A stretch of 64,000 nt of DNA, from contig NZ_LT607410.1 in the NCBI RefSeq assembly GCF_900091515.1, positions 558,001-622,000 of the forward strand. The letters run 5' to 3'. The first letter of the stretch is position 1. Each line of letters starts with the position of its first letter. The position numbers and the translations under genes are program-made. Under the pieces are notes generated by a model. The model did no database searches and was not told where the DNA came from. It was given only the letters and a program-made list of their open reading frames with translations. Below are positions 34,011 through 47,024 of the stretch, in pieces. Source of the DNA: Micromonospora purpureochromogenes. Its GTDB lineage: Bacteria > Actinomycetota > Actinomycetes > Mycobacteriales > Micromonosporaceae.

Positions 34011-34043
34011 ACATCGACGGACGTGCCGGGCCGGCCTCACAAG

Positions 34044-34592
34044 CTAGGCCGGTCGGGCCAGCCCTTCGACCACCCGGGCGCCGGGCAGCGCGCCGAGCGC
34101 CGGGCCGGGCAGCGCGATCTTGCTGTGCCGGACACCGGATCCGATGATCACGTGTGGGGTCGCGACCACCCGGGAGTCGACCAGGATCGGCCAGCCCTCC
34201 GGCAGGCCGATCGGCGTGATCCCGCCGTACTCCATGCCGGTCAGCTCGACCGCGTCGGCCATCGGGGCGAAGCTGGCCTTTCGCACGTCGAGCGCCCGCC
34301 GGACCACCCCGTTGACGTCCGCGCGGGTGGTGGCGAGCACGATGCAGGCGGCGTAACGGATCTCCCCCTCGCGCTTGCCGGCGACCACGACGCAGTTCGC
34401 CGACACGTCCAGCCCCACCTCGTACGCCGCGCAGAAGGCGGCGGTGTCGGCGAGTGTCGCGTCGATCGGGGCGACCAGCACGTCGTCGACGTCCACCGGA
34501 GCCTCGACCGGCCACTGCGCCAGCGCGGCGGCGACCGGCGCCGCCAGCAGGTCGAGTCGGGTGCGGGCGGGCTCGGTCTTCAACGTCCCCAT
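34044..34592 (-). CDS. YbaK/EbsC family protein (tRNA deacylase-like)
   Basis: 182 residues from ATG at 34592; the longer frame upstream is a run-through. YbaK-type features: SANCVVVAGKREGEIRYAACIVLATTRADVNGVVRRAL, GMEYGGITPIGLPEGWPILVDS and GSGVRHSKIALPG. This family clears mischarged tRNAs, chiefly Cys- or Ala-tRNA-Pro. It is 1.8 kb from proS, on the opposite strand. The specific substrate here is not known. Confidence 0.82.
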   Translation of the reverse strand: MGTLKTEPARTRLDLLAAPVAAALAQWPVEAPVDVDDVLVAPIDATLADTAAFCAAYEVGLDVSANCVVVAGKREGEIRYAACIVLATTRADVNGVVRRALDVRKASFAPMADAVELTGMEYGGITPIGLPEGWPILVDSRVVATPHVIIGSGVRHSKIALPGPALGALPGARVVEGLARPA

Positions 34593-34657
34593 CACGGTTG
34601 CGATCCTCGCACCCGCCGCCCCGATCCGCCCGTCGGCACCCGCCCCGCCGGCGGGGT

Positions 34658-34733
34658 TGATCGACCCCGCTCGCGGCGTGTCGCGGTGTCCCACGCTGCC
34701 GAAGCCGCGACACGCCGCAAGCGGAGTGGATCA
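34658..34733 (-). terminator. GATC-type long hairpin
   Basis: CGGCGTGTCGCGG (34674-34686) pairs with 34705-34717; pairing continues outward with one mismatch, and GATC occurs near the base on both sides (34659-34662 and 34729-34732). It follows the small membrane protein gene on the minus strand. Confidence 0.65.
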
Positions 34734-34754
34734 CGCCGGTCCGGAACGGCGGGC

Positions 34755-34949
34755 TCAGCTGCCGCTGAGGAAGGCGTTCTCGCGGATGAAGGCGCGGTCG
34801 TCGGCGAAGGCCGACTGGGCGACCCGGTGGACCTGCGGCCGGCGGGCCTCCAGGTCCTCCATGCCGTGCCGGACGGCGAGCCGGATCACGCCGTAGAGGA
34901 AGACGAACCCGAAGACGTAGAGGATGACGGTGGCGATGACGGTGAACAT
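34755..34949 (-). CDS. Small single-span membrane protein
   Basis: 64 residues. ATG at 34949 with TACCGT (34956-34961, minus) ending 6 nt upstream, so leaderless. One membrane helix at the N-terminus (VIATVILYVFGFVFLYGVI) and a charged C-terminal tail with several Arg and Glu. No family recognised. Confidence 0.7.
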   Translation of the reverse strand: MFTVIATVILYVFGFVFLYGVIRLAVRHGMEDLEARRPQVHRVAQSAFADDRAFIRENAFLSGS

Positions 34950-34986
34950 GGCGCCACGGTAAGGCGAACGTGAACGGGATGAGGTT

Positions 34987-35769
34987 TCATCTTCGGCCGG
35001 TTCCCCCATACGTGTCAGCCAGGTGATCCGCCCAGGTCCGGCGGCCCGGCGGGGTGGCGGTGGTGGTCAGCCCGCCCGCGCGCAGCGCGCTGCCCAGCCG
35101 GCCGGGAATCCGCACCGGCAGCAACGGCCGGCGCGAGCCGCGGGCCGCCCGCCAGGCGCGTACCGCCTCGTCGAAGCGGAGCACCTGTGGACCGCCGTAC
35201 TCCTCGATGCCGCCCAGCGGGCCGGCGGTGAGCCGTTCGCCGAGCCGGCCGGCCACCTCGTGCTGGTCGACGGGCTGGGCGAGGACCGCCGGGTCGCCGA
35301 TCACCGGGCCCAGCCGACTCGCCGTACGCAGCAGCGCGTCGAGGAACGGCGGGAACTGGGTGGCCCGCAGCACCGTCCACGGCACCGGGCCGGCGGCCAC
35401 CACCCGCTCGGCCGCCAGCTTGTGCCGGTAGTAGGCGTAGGGCACCCGGTCGACGCCGACGATCGAGACGTACACCAGGTGGGCGACGCCGGCCGCCCCG
35501 GCGGCGACCGCCAACTCGCGGGTGCCGACCACGTCCACCCGGTGGGTACGCCGGCTGTTCGGCAACGACGCCAGGTGCAGCACCGCGTCCACGCCCGCCA
35601 CCGCCTCGGCCAGCCCCACCCCGGTCTCCAGGTCGGCGACCACCCACTCCGCCGCCGGATCGTGCCGGGGCCGCCGGCTCATCGCCCGCACGTCGAACCC
35701 GTCCGCCCGCAGCCGGGGCAGCACCGCGCGCCCCAATGTGCCACCGGCACCGGTGACCAGCACCTTCAT
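34987..35769 (-). CDS. NAD(P)H-binding short-chain dehydrogenase-like protein
   Basis: 260 residues, ATG at 35769 with GGAAGGAG upstream. Atypical SDR/NmrA-like fold: MKVLVTGAGGTLGRAVLPRLRADGF (GxxGxxG at 7-13) and an Asp/Arg loop (MSRRPRHD) that suggests NADP. The YxxxK motif is present as YYRHK. It may be a sugar- or flavin-type reductase or a regulator; no neighbour gives a clue. It is followed by the small membrane protein at 34949. Confidence 0.83.
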   Translation of the reverse strand: MKVLVTGAGGTLGRAVLPRLRADGFDVRAMSRRPRHDPAAEWVVADLETGVGLAEAVAGVDAVLHLASLPNSRRTHRVDVVGTRELAVAAGAAGVAHLVYVSIVGVDRVPYAYYRHKLAAERVVAAGPVPWTVLRATQFPPFLDALLRTASRLGPVIGDPAVLAQPVDQHEVAGRLGERLTAGPLGGIEEYGGPQVLRFDEAVRAWRAARGSRRPLLPVRIPGRLGSALRAGGLTTTATPPGRRTWADHLADTYGGTGRR

Positions 35770-35822
35770 TCCCGACTCCTTCCGGTCGACAGCTCGACGG
35801 GGCTGGCCGGCCGATCGTGACG

Positions 35823-36467
35823 TCACCTGAGCAGGTCGACCCCGGTCATCAGGATGAAGAAGGCGACGACGATCTCGCTGACGATCCAGGAGTTGTGGTC
35901 GGCCCAGTCCCGCATCCTCGGCAGCGCGCGCTCGGCCCGCCGGCCCAGCACCAGCAGCGCCAGCAACGGCAGGGCGAGCAGCAGCAGGGTGAGCAGGAGG
36001 AACGGCACCAGGTGCCACCACGGCAGGTCGTACCGGACGACGTTCGCCCCCACGGTGGCCATGGTGAGGTCGTCGACGGGCATCGCCACCATGATCAGCA
36101 GACCGAGCCGGAACGCGTACCCGGGACCCGCGTGCTGCAGCCGGCTCATCCAGGCCGGCTGACCTTTCGAGTGCCGGCGCAGGAACACCACCACGGCCAG
36201 CGCCACGAGCAGCGCCAGCACCACCTGGCCGATGGCGGTCCGAATCTGCTCGCGGGGGCCCGCCCCGACGTCCTCGGCGAGGCCGGTCACGCGCCGGGTG
36301 ACCAGCCAGGCGGTCGTCGTGCCGGCGACCACCACGACCGCCGCGCCGGCCAGGAAGCCCAGCGACGCCTGCCGCGGCCGGTTGCCGGAGGCGAGGAAGA
36401 CCGCCGCGACCAGCTGCGTGCCGGCCACCATGACCACGGCCAACGGCAGGACGGTCAGGAAGCTCAT
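35823..36467 (-). CDS. GAP family membrane protein (Sap/LysE-like)
   Basis: 214 residues, ATG at 36467. Six or so membrane segments, starting VLPLAVVMVAGTQLVAAVFLASGN and ending IVSEIVVAFFILMTGVDLL. The GxxP-rich family (pfam11139 type) includes the mycobacterial Sap export helper for glycolipids. No substrate can be stated. It lies upstream of the SDR gene on the same strand. Confidence 0.75.
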   Translation of the reverse strand: MSFLTVLPLAVVMVAGTQLVAAVFLASGNRPRQASLGFLAGAAVVVVAGTTTAWLVTRRVTGLAEDVGAGPREQIRTAIGQVVLALLVALAVVVFLRRHSKGQPAWMSRLQHAGPGYAFRLGLLIMVAMPVDDLTMATVGANVVRYDLPWWHLVPFLLLTLLLLALPLLALLVLGRRAERALPRMRDWADHNSWIVSEIVVAFFILMTGVDLLR

Positions 36468-36660
36468 CGCCTGCCCATCCTCCCGGCCCACCCCGCCGGC
36501 CAGGGCCGATTCGCCGCATCTCCCGACGGATACGGATCGCCCCCCAGGTCGCGCGATCCTCCGGCGGACAGCCGCCGCCCACCCTGCCGGCGAAGCTGAG
36601 CGGGCAGCCGCCCGGTCCGGCCATCCGTTAACCTCTGCTCCGATTCGACCCAGGAGCGGC

Positions 36661-37266
36661 ATGGCAGACAGCGGTACGTCCCCCACCTTCCGTCCGACCC
36701 TCGTGCGCCGCGTGCTGCTGGTGGCGGGAGCCCTCATGCTCACCGCCGGGTGCTCGACCGCGTCCGGCGGCACCGACGCAGCGGCAACGCCGAGCCCCTG
36801 GCCCGTGGCGGGGCGAAAGCTGCAGAAGCCGGAGACCCTGCTCGGCCTGCCCTCGTCGTCGAGCCGCGAGCTGACCGGAGTGCCCGAGTCCCGACTGGAG
36901 GACCTCAAGCGGCAGGTGGGCGAGCTGACCAGTGCCGTCGCCTGGGCCTACGGGGGCGAGACGGAGGACGCGGACGCGGTGCTGATCAGCGGCGTCTCGG
37001 GGACGGTGGCCGATCCGGCGGGGGCGGTGAGCCGGGCTCTCCAGCCGTATCGGATCTCCGACGTCCGGCCCGTGGCGGCCGGTCCGCTCGGTGGCGAGGC
37101 CCGGTGCGGCCGGGGACGCACCGAGGAGGGCAGTCACCTCACCGTCTGCGGCTGGGCCGACCCGCAGACGATCGGCGTGGTGGCGCTCGTGTCGTCCCAC
37201 CCTCAGGGGGACCTCACCAGCAAGTTTCACCAGGCACGCGAGGAGATGCAGCGCCCGCCCGCCTGA
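36661..37266 (+). CDS. Lipoprotein of unknown function
   Basis: 201 residues; ATG preceded by AGGAGC with a 6-nt spacer. Signal peptide LVRRVLLVAGALMLTAGC ends in a lipobox (Cys31). The mature part has one likely disulfide (RCGRGRTEEGSHLTVC). No family recognised. Confidence 0.75.
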   Translation: MADSGTSPTFRPTLVRRVLLVAGALMLTAGCSTASGGTDAAATPSPWPVAGRKLQKPETLLGLPSSSSRELTGVPESRLEDLKRQVGELTSAVAWAYGGETEDADAVLISGVSGTVADPAGAVSRALQPYRISDVRPVAAGPLGGEARCGRGRTEEGSHLTVCGWADPQTIGVVALVSSHPQGDLTSKFHQAREEMQRPPA

Positions 37267-37281
37267 GGAGGCGGTGGCGGG

Positions 37282-38649
37282 TCAGCGGGGCACCACCCGC
37301 CCGGCGAACAGCAACCCGAGCAGGCCGCAACCCGCCGCGACCGCCAGCATCCCCGCGTAGTCGACCGGACCGGGCGCCGCCCCGGCGGCCAGCACGGTGC
37401 CGGTGAGCGCCAGCACCGTTGCGGCGAAGAGCGAGTCGCCCAGTTGCAGCGACGAGCTGTTGCGCCCCTGCTCGCCGGGGGCGGACAAATCCAGGGTGAG
37501 CACCGACAGGGACGGGAAGAGCAGGCCCATCCCGGTGCCGGCCACCGCCCAGCCCGCCACCGCGACCGCCACCGGCACGGCCGGGGCGACCGCCAGCGCG
37601 ACCGTCGCGGTCCCCAGCGTGATGCAGGCCAGCCCGGCCCGGGGGAACGTCGCCGAGGAGCGCGGCGCCGGCAGCCGCCCCTGCAACCAGGAGCCGGCCG
37701 ACCAGGAGACCGCGCCGACGGTGAGCACCAGACCGGCGGCGGTCGGCGTGAAGCCGCGCTCGCGGGAGAGCATCAGCGGGATCACCACCTCGGCCCCGGT
37801 GAACGCCGCCGAGGCCAGGCCCCGCAGGCCGATCACCGTGGGCAGCCCACGCGCCGCCCGCAGGAACCCCGCCGGCAGCAGTCGGGGCGCGCAACAGGCC
37901 AGGCCGACCAGTGCCAGCACCACCAGCGGTACGGCGAGCGGGCCGCGCTGCTGCCCCCCGTGGTGCAGCAGTGCGGCGCTCACCCCCGCCCCGGCCGCCC
38001 AGCCGATCCTCGCCAGCGCCCCGACGGGCACCCGACCGCCGACCGGCGCGGGCAGGGTGCGCAGGCCGGAGTGGACCAGCAGCGCCGCCGGGACCGCCAC
38101 CGCCGGCACCACGAGGAAGACCCAGCGCCACCCCAGGTGCTCCACGATCAGCCCGGCCACCGCCGGCCCGACCAGCGACGGTACGACCCAGGCGGCGGCG
38201 AACGCCGCGAACACCCGCCGGCGCAGCTCCTCCGGGTACGCCTGCCCGACCACCACGTACAACGCGACCGAGAGCAGCCCGGAGCCGAAGCCCTGCACGG
38301 CCCGGCCGACGACGAGCTGCCCCATCGCGGTGGCGGTGCCGGCCAGCAGCAGCCCGGCCATGAAGAGCCCGACCCCGCTCCACATCGGCACCCGGGGACC
38401 CCGGGCGTCGCACCAGATGCCGGAGAGCACCATGGCGAGCACCCCGGCGGCGAACGTGCCACCGAAGGCGAGCGCGTACAGGGCGAGACCGTCCAGCGCG
38501 CGAGCGACCGTGGGCATCGCGGTGCCGACCGCCAGCGCCTCGAACGCCAGCAGGGAGACCAGGGCGACGCTGCCCACCGTCATCGCCCGCAGGCGCGGGT
38601 CGTACAGGCGGGCGGCCGGGGTGACCGGCGGCGTGGCGGTGGCCGTCAC
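37282..38649 (-). CDS. MFS transporter under a MerR-type promoter
   Basis: 455 residues, GTG start that overlaps the stop of a 12-codon leader ORF (GTGA). About twelve or more membrane helices, with MFS motif A as GIWCDARGPRVPMW near residue 80 and QGFGSGLLSVALYVVVGQA in the fourth helix. It is probably a drug/proton antiporter. No substrate is evident. It is induced, by inference, by a MerR-family regulator not encoded next to it. Confidence 0.87.
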   Translation of the reverse strand: MTATATPPVTPAARLYDPRLRAMTVGSVALVSLLAFEALAVGTAMPTVARALDGLALYALAFGGTFAAGVLAMVLSGIWCDARGPRVPMWSGVGLFMAGLLLAGTATAMGQLVVGRAVQGFGSGLLSVALYVVVGQAYPEELRRRVFAAFAAAWVVPSLVGPAVAGLIVEHLGWRWVFLVVPAVAVPAALLVHSGLRTLPAPVGGRVPVGALARIGWAAGAGVSAALLHHGGQQRGPLAVPLVVLALVGLACCAPRLLPAGFLRAARGLPTVIGLRGLASAAFTGAEVVIPLMLSRERGFTPTAAGLVLTVGAVSWSAGSWLQGRLPAPRSSATFPRAGLACITLGTATVALAVAPAVPVAVAVAGWAVAGTGMGLLFPSLSVLTLDLSAPGEQGRNSSSLQLGDSLFAATVLALTGTVLAAGAAPGPVDYAGMLAVAAGCGLLGLLFAGRVVPR

Positions 38650-38684
38650 CGGCCCGACCGGGCCCGGCGAGATGTGATCGACAT
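38646..38684 (-). CDS. Leader ORF MSITSRRARSGR upstream of the MFS gene
   Basis: Twelve codons. The ATG at 38684 is 6 nt after the putative -10 (CAGGCT) of the MerR-type promoter, so it would be the first codon of a leaderless mRNA, and its TGA overlaps the GTG of the MFS gene. It may serve only to deliver ribosomes to a gene with no Shine-Dalgarno. Conservation is untested. Confidence 0.4.
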   Translation of the reverse strand: MSITSRRARSGR

Positions 38685-38690
38685 GGGTTC

Positions 38691-38721
38691 AGCCTGCGAC
38701 CTCAACCGGGGTTTAGGTCAA
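38691..38721 (-). promoter_or_regulatory. MerR-type operator and promoter for the MFS gene
   Basis: Minus-strand TTGACC (38716-38721) and CAGGCT (38691-38696) are spaced by 19 nt, the abnormal spacing of MerR-activated promoters. Between them is a dyad GACCTcAA / TTtAGGTC (38698-38719). Confidence 0.65.
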
Positions 38722-39008
38722 CCGTGAGCCCGGTCTCGTCAGGCCGACTGAAGCGCCTCGCCGAGCCCCTTGGCCAGGCCGGACATGTGCTGGTCGGCGA
38801 GGAGGTGACCGCTCCGACGTCCGCCCGGATTCCACGTCCACCCCGCCTCCATGCGCCCCCACCGGCGCAAACTTCCCTCCTCGCGACGGAATAACGGGCG
38901 GCTCGCCGGGAAGCCAGGCCGCCTGACGAGCGCGGGAGGCGAAATGGCGTACGGCAGCAGCGGCGGGCACAGCGGGGAGCGGGGCCGGCGGCTCGGCCGT
39001 ACCGCTCG
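38722..39008. other. Spacer between the MFS promoter and the P-type ATPase
   Basis: Beyond the MerR-type promoter I see no gene here. The region is divergent and includes GGAGGCGAAATG (38928-) and other near-start motifs, but the frame they open is short. A promoter for the ATPase is presumably near 38880-39000 but is not obvious. Confidence 0.4.
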
Positions 39009-43526
<4,518 letters not shown>

Positions 43527-43585
43527 GGCGGCGGGCCGCATGGCCGCGCCCGGGCGGGGTACGGCCGGGGGTGGAGGTGGGACGC

Positions 43586-44383
43586 GTGGAGACGGACCAG
43601 CCGAACGTGACGTTCATCGGCACCGCGACGACGGTGCTGCGGATCGGGGGCTTCACCCTGTTGACCGATCCGAACTTCCTGCACCGGGGCCAGCGGGCGT
43701 ACCTGGGCAAGGGTCTGTGGTCCCGCCGCAGCACCGAGCCGGCGCTGACCATCCCCGAACTACCCGCCCTGGACGCGGTGGTCCTGTCCCACCTGCACGG
43801 CGACCACTTCGACCGGGTGGCCCGCAAGGGGCTCGACCGCGAGCTGCCCATCATCACCACCCAGGCGGCCGAGCGGAAGCTGCGCAAGTGGGGATTCCGG
43901 GCGGCCGAGGGGCTGCCCACCTGGCGGTCACGGGAGCTGAGGCGGGGGTCCAGCACCCTGCGGCTGACCTCGTTGCCCGGTCAGCACGGCCCGGGGGCGC
44001 TGGACCGGCTGCTGCCCGACGTGATGGGCACGATGATCGACCTGGACCGGGACGGGACGCGCCGGTTCCGCCTCTACGTCACCGGGGACACCCTGCGCCG
44101 CCCGCAGCTCGCCGAGATCCCGCAGCGCTTCCCGGACATCGACGCGATGCTGATCCACCTGGGCGGCACCCGGATCGCCGGCATCCTGGTCACCATGGAT
44201 GCGAAGCAGGGCGCCGACCTGGTCGAGCTGATCCGGCCGAAGCTGACCGTGCCGATCCACTACGACGACTACCCGGTGTTCCGGTCGCCGCTGCGGCACT
44301 TCGTCGAGGAGGCGAAGCGGCGCGGGCTGGTGTCGGGGGTGCGCACCATCCTGCGTGGCGAGATCGTGCCGCTGACCGTCTGA
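43586..44383 (+). CDS. MBL-fold metallo-hydrolase
   Basis: 265 residues from GTG at 43586, with GGAGG 8 nt upstream. The metal motif is seen as LSHLHGDHFDRV, followed by conserved GQHGP, TGD and a terminal IHYDDYPV. It resembles UlaG/NAPE-PLD-like soluble hydrolases of unknown substrate. It begins 59 bp after the P-type ATPase stop, so it could be cotranscribed with it. Confidence 0.82.
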   Translation: METDQPNVTFIGTATTVLRIGGFTLLTDPNFLHRGQRAYLGKGLWSRRSTEPALTIPELPALDAVVLSHLHGDHFDRVARKGLDRELPIITTQAAERKLRKWGFRAAEGLPTWRSRELRRGSSTLRLTSLPGQHGPGALDRLLPDVMGTMIDLDRDGTRRFRLYVTGDTLRRPQLAEIPQRFPDIDAMLIHLGGTRIAGILVTMDAKQGADLVELIRPKLTVPIHYDDYPVFRSPLRHFVEEAKRRGLVSGVRTILRGEIVPLTV

Positions 44384-44400
44384 GCCGGGTCTCCGTACAC

Positions 44401-44441
44401 CGATCGCCGCCGTCCGGCGCGGAGCCGGAGGGCGGCGATCG
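44401..44441. terminator. Hairpin between convergent MBL and CBS genes
   Basis: CGATCGCCGCC (44401-44411) pairs with 44431-44441, plus an inner CCGGC/GCCGG stem. It lies 17 bp after the MBL stop and 14 bp before the CBS stop. Confidence 0.75.
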
Positions 44442-44455
44442 ATGCTGGGACGGGA

Positions 44456-44875
44456 TCAGGAGCGCTCGGAGATGGCCTCGATCAGGTCGCCCACCGGGCG
44501 TTCGGGCAGCGACCGCGCCACGTCGGCCACCGCCACGATGCCGACGAGCTGGTGCCCGTCGATCACCGGCAGCCGGCGCACCTTGTGCTGGCCCATCGTG
44601 CGCAGGATCTCCGCGGCGTCGTCGTCGGCGCCGATGGTCACCGCCTCGCCCTGGGCCAGCTCGCCGGCGGTCACGTTGGCCGGGTCCTTGCCCTGCGCGA
44701 GAACCTTCACCACGATGTCGCGGTCGGTGAGCATGCCCTTCAGCTTGTTGTCGTCGCCGCAGATCGGCAGCGAACCGACGCCCAGCTCGGCCATCCGCTT
44801 GGCGGCGGCCCGCAGGTCGTCCTGCTCACGGACGCAGGTCACGTCGCTGGTCATGATGTCGCGTGCGGTCGGCAT
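44456..44875 (-). CDS. CBS-domain pair protein
   Basis: 139 residues; start at 44875 chosen for GAGGTG upstream. CBS 1: ARDIMTSDVTCVREQDDLRAAAKRM, GMLTDRDIVVKVL. CBS 2: AVTIGADDDAAEILRTM, VRRLPVIDGHQLVGIVAVADVA. Paralogue of the gene at 32340; both may sense nucleotide state. Confidence 0.88.
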   Translation of the reverse strand: MPTARDIMTSDVTCVREQDDLRAAAKRMAELGVGSLPICGDDNKLKGMLTDRDIVVKVLAQGKDPANVTAGELAQGEAVTIGADDDAAEILRTMGQHKVRRLPVIDGHQLVGIVAVADVARSLPERPVGDLIEAISERS

Positions 44876-44991
44876 GGTGACACCTCGCTTTCCGGGGGGG
44901 TTGTTGCCTGTTCTCCTACCCCGGCGGTCGAAAGGCAATCCGGCACATGAACGGCGACCTGGCGGGAACCCAGTCGCCGGAGGTGATCGAC

Positions 44992-45285
44992 ATGCCGTTC
45001 GTCCAGGTCATCGAGTACGAGACGGACCGCCCGGCCGAGGTGCGGGCGCTCAGCGAGGAGTGGGGACAGCAGCAACTGGCCGGCGCCCCGGCACGGCTCA
45101 CCGTCGCCGAGGACCTGGAGCGGCCCGGCCACTTCGTCATGGTTGCCGAGTTCGACAGCTACGACCAGGCGATGGCGCACAGCGCCCAGCCCGAGACCGG
45201 CGGGTACGCCGACCAGCTGCGCAGGTTGGCCAAGGGTGAGCCGCGCTACCTCAACTTGGAGGTCGCCGTTCGACAGACGAGGTGA
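44992..45285 (+). CDS. Small ABM/dabb-fold-like protein
   Basis: 97 residues from the ATG at 44992, with GGAGG 8 nt upstream; the frame opens earlier at 44947 but without ribosome site. Single alpha-beta ferredoxin-like repeat (FVQVIEYETDRPAEVRAL, ERPGHFVMVAEFDSYDQAMAHSA). No ligand. Confidence 0.6.
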   Translation: MPFVQVIEYETDRPAEVRALSEEWGQQQLAGAPARLTVAEDLERPGHFVMVAEFDSYDQAMAHSAQPETGGYADQLRRLAKGEPRYLNLEVAVRQTR

Positions 45286-45369
45286 GCCTGCTCCGCTGCG
45301 TGCGCAACCTCGTCCCCGCGCCGATGTCGGTCGGGTGTAGCGACGGCCACGGCTGGAAAGATTGATCCG

Positions 45370-46905
45370 GTGCTGAGACGTGTGCTGGACGGCCGCTACC
45401 AGTCCGAGGAACTGCTCGGCAGCGGCGGCATGGGCGAGGTGTGGCGCGGCCGGGACCTGCGACTGGACCGGCCGGTGGCGATCAAGGTGCTGTCCGCGGC
45501 CGGCCTCGAGGAGCCGATGGCCGCCGAACGCTTCGATCGTGAGGCGCGGGCAGCCGCGCGGCTGACCCACCCCCACATCGTCGGGGTGTACGACTTCGGC
45601 ACCGAGGGGGACGACTCCTACCTGGTGATGGAGCTCGTGGAGGGACGGACCGTGTCGGCGCTGATCGTCGACGGCCCGCTCCCCGTCGAGCAGGCCGTGT
45701 CGATCGCGGTGCAGGCCTGCGACGCGATCGCCGCGGCGCACGCAGCCGGTGTGGTCCACCGGGACGTGAAGCCGGGGAATCTGATCGTCACGCCGTCCGG
45801 CATTGTGAAAATCTGCGACTTCGGCATCGCCCGCCTGGCGGAGACCGCCGGCCACAACACCCTCACCGGTCCGGCGACCAAGCTCGGCACCAGTTCATAC
45901 ATGGCGCCGGAGCAGGCGCTCGGCAAGCCGGTCGACCCGCGCACCGACCTGTACGGCCTGGGCTGCACCCTCTACGCCATGTTGGCCGGCGCTCCGCCGT
46001 TCTCCGGCGATCCGCTGAGCGTCCTGCACCAGCACGTCAACGACCCGCCCGCGCCGCTGCGCGACCGCCGGCCGGACGTACCCGTCGCGCTGGACGCCCT
46101 GCTGTCCGAGTTGCTGGCGAAGGACCCGGCGGCCCGTCCGACGAGCGCCCGAGAGGTCCGCGACCGCCTCGCGGCGCTCATGGCCTCGCCCGATGTCCTG
46201 CCGGCGGCCGGCACGCCGCTCGTTTCCGGCACGGTGGCGCCAGCCGGCGCGCCAGGTCCGTCCGACCCCGGCGCGGCCGGTGCCGGTCCGAGCGCTCCGG
46301 ACCCGGTCGCTCCGGTGGAAGGTCCCGGCACCGGAGGGCGGCCGGTGCGGCGGCGCCGGTTGGCGGTACTGCTGGCGGCGGGCATCCTCGGCGTCGCACT
46401 GCTCGCGCTCGCCGCCGCTGCGCTCCGGGCCCCCGCCGGCGACACGTCGGCAGACCGCGGCACGAGGGCCGCGCAGCCCACAGTCGCGCCCGCCCCCGCC
46501 AGTACGGCCGCACAGCCGAGCGTGGGGGCCGCGCCGGTCACGGTCGCACCGACCACCCCGTCGCTGCGGACGGTCGCTCCCACCACCCCCACCAGCCGGG
46601 CGCCCAGCCCGCGGGCCGCGTCGCGGACGCCGGCCCCGCCGGCGGACCCCGTCGTCGCGATGCGGCTGTCGATCCAGGAGCAGGTGGAGGCCGGCCAACT
46701 GAACCCCGACGCGGCCAAGGACCTGCACAGCAAGGTGGACGCGATCGCCAAGGAGATCGCCGAGGACGACCCGGAGCAGGCCGAGGAGCAGGTCAAGAAG
46801 CTCCGCGACAAGCTGAGCGAACTGCTCCGGGGCGGCAGGCTCACCGCCGCCGGCTACGACGACCTGACGGCCGGCGTCGACCGGATCGCCGCCGCGCTGC
46901 AGTGA
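45370..46905 (+). CDS. Membrane Ser/Thr protein kinase with C-terminal FIMAH-like domain
   Basis: 511 residues, GTG start. PknB-type kinase domain 1-270: Gly loop LLGSGGMGEVW (16-25), Lys39 (VAIKVL), catalytic HRDVKPGN (Asp132) and DFGIA (Asp150). One membrane helix at about 330-350 (LAVLLAAGILGVALLALAAAAL). A Pro/Thr/Ala linker leads to a coiled C-terminal domain of 80 residues (VEAGQLNPDAAKDLHSKVDAIAK) that resembles FIMAH. No PASTA repeats. The outer domain is probably the sensor. Confidence 0.87.
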   Translation: MLRRVLDGRYQSEELLGSGGMGEVWRGRDLRLDRPVAIKVLSAAGLEEPMAAERFDREARAAARLTHPHIVGVYDFGTEGDDSYLVMELVEGRTVSALIVDGPLPVEQAVSIAVQACDAIAAAHAAGVVHRDVKPGNLIVTPSGIVKICDFGIARLAETAGHNTLTGPATKLGTSSYMAPEQALGKPVDPRTDLYGLGCTLYAMLAGAPPFSGDPLSVLHQHVNDPPAPLRDRRPDVPVALDALLSELLAKDPAARPTSAREVRDRLAALMASPDVLPAAGTPLVSGTVAPAGAPGPSDPGAAGAGPSAPDPVAPVEGPGTGGRPVRRRRLAVLLAAGILGVALLALAAAALRAPAGDTSADRGTRAAQPTVAPAPASTAAQPSVGAAPVTVAPTTPSLRTVAPTTPTSRAPSPRAASRTPAPPADPVVAMRLSIQEQVEAGQLNPDAAKDLHSKVDAIAKEIAEDDPEQAEEQVKKLRDKLSELLRGGRLTAAGYDDLTAGVDRIAAALQ

Positions 46906-46923
46906 GGACGGGCCGCCCCGTCC
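46906..46923. terminator. Short hairpin between convergent kinase and Sua5 genes
   Basis: GGACGGG (46906-46912) and CCCGTCC (46917-46923), 4-nt loop, directly at the kinase stop codon. Confidence 0.55.
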
Positions 46924-47024
46924 GGCTGCTCACGACCACCGGGATGCCGGGCGAACGCGGCCCCGAGCATTTTCACCGGCGGCGCGGCTTCCGGCTGACG
47001 GCCAACTGGACCGCTGACGTGGCG

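Noticed and set aside
34147..34160. CACGTG at 34150 as another parS
   Set aside because: Flanks TGAT and TGGG do not match parS beyond the core hexamer and it is inside a gene.
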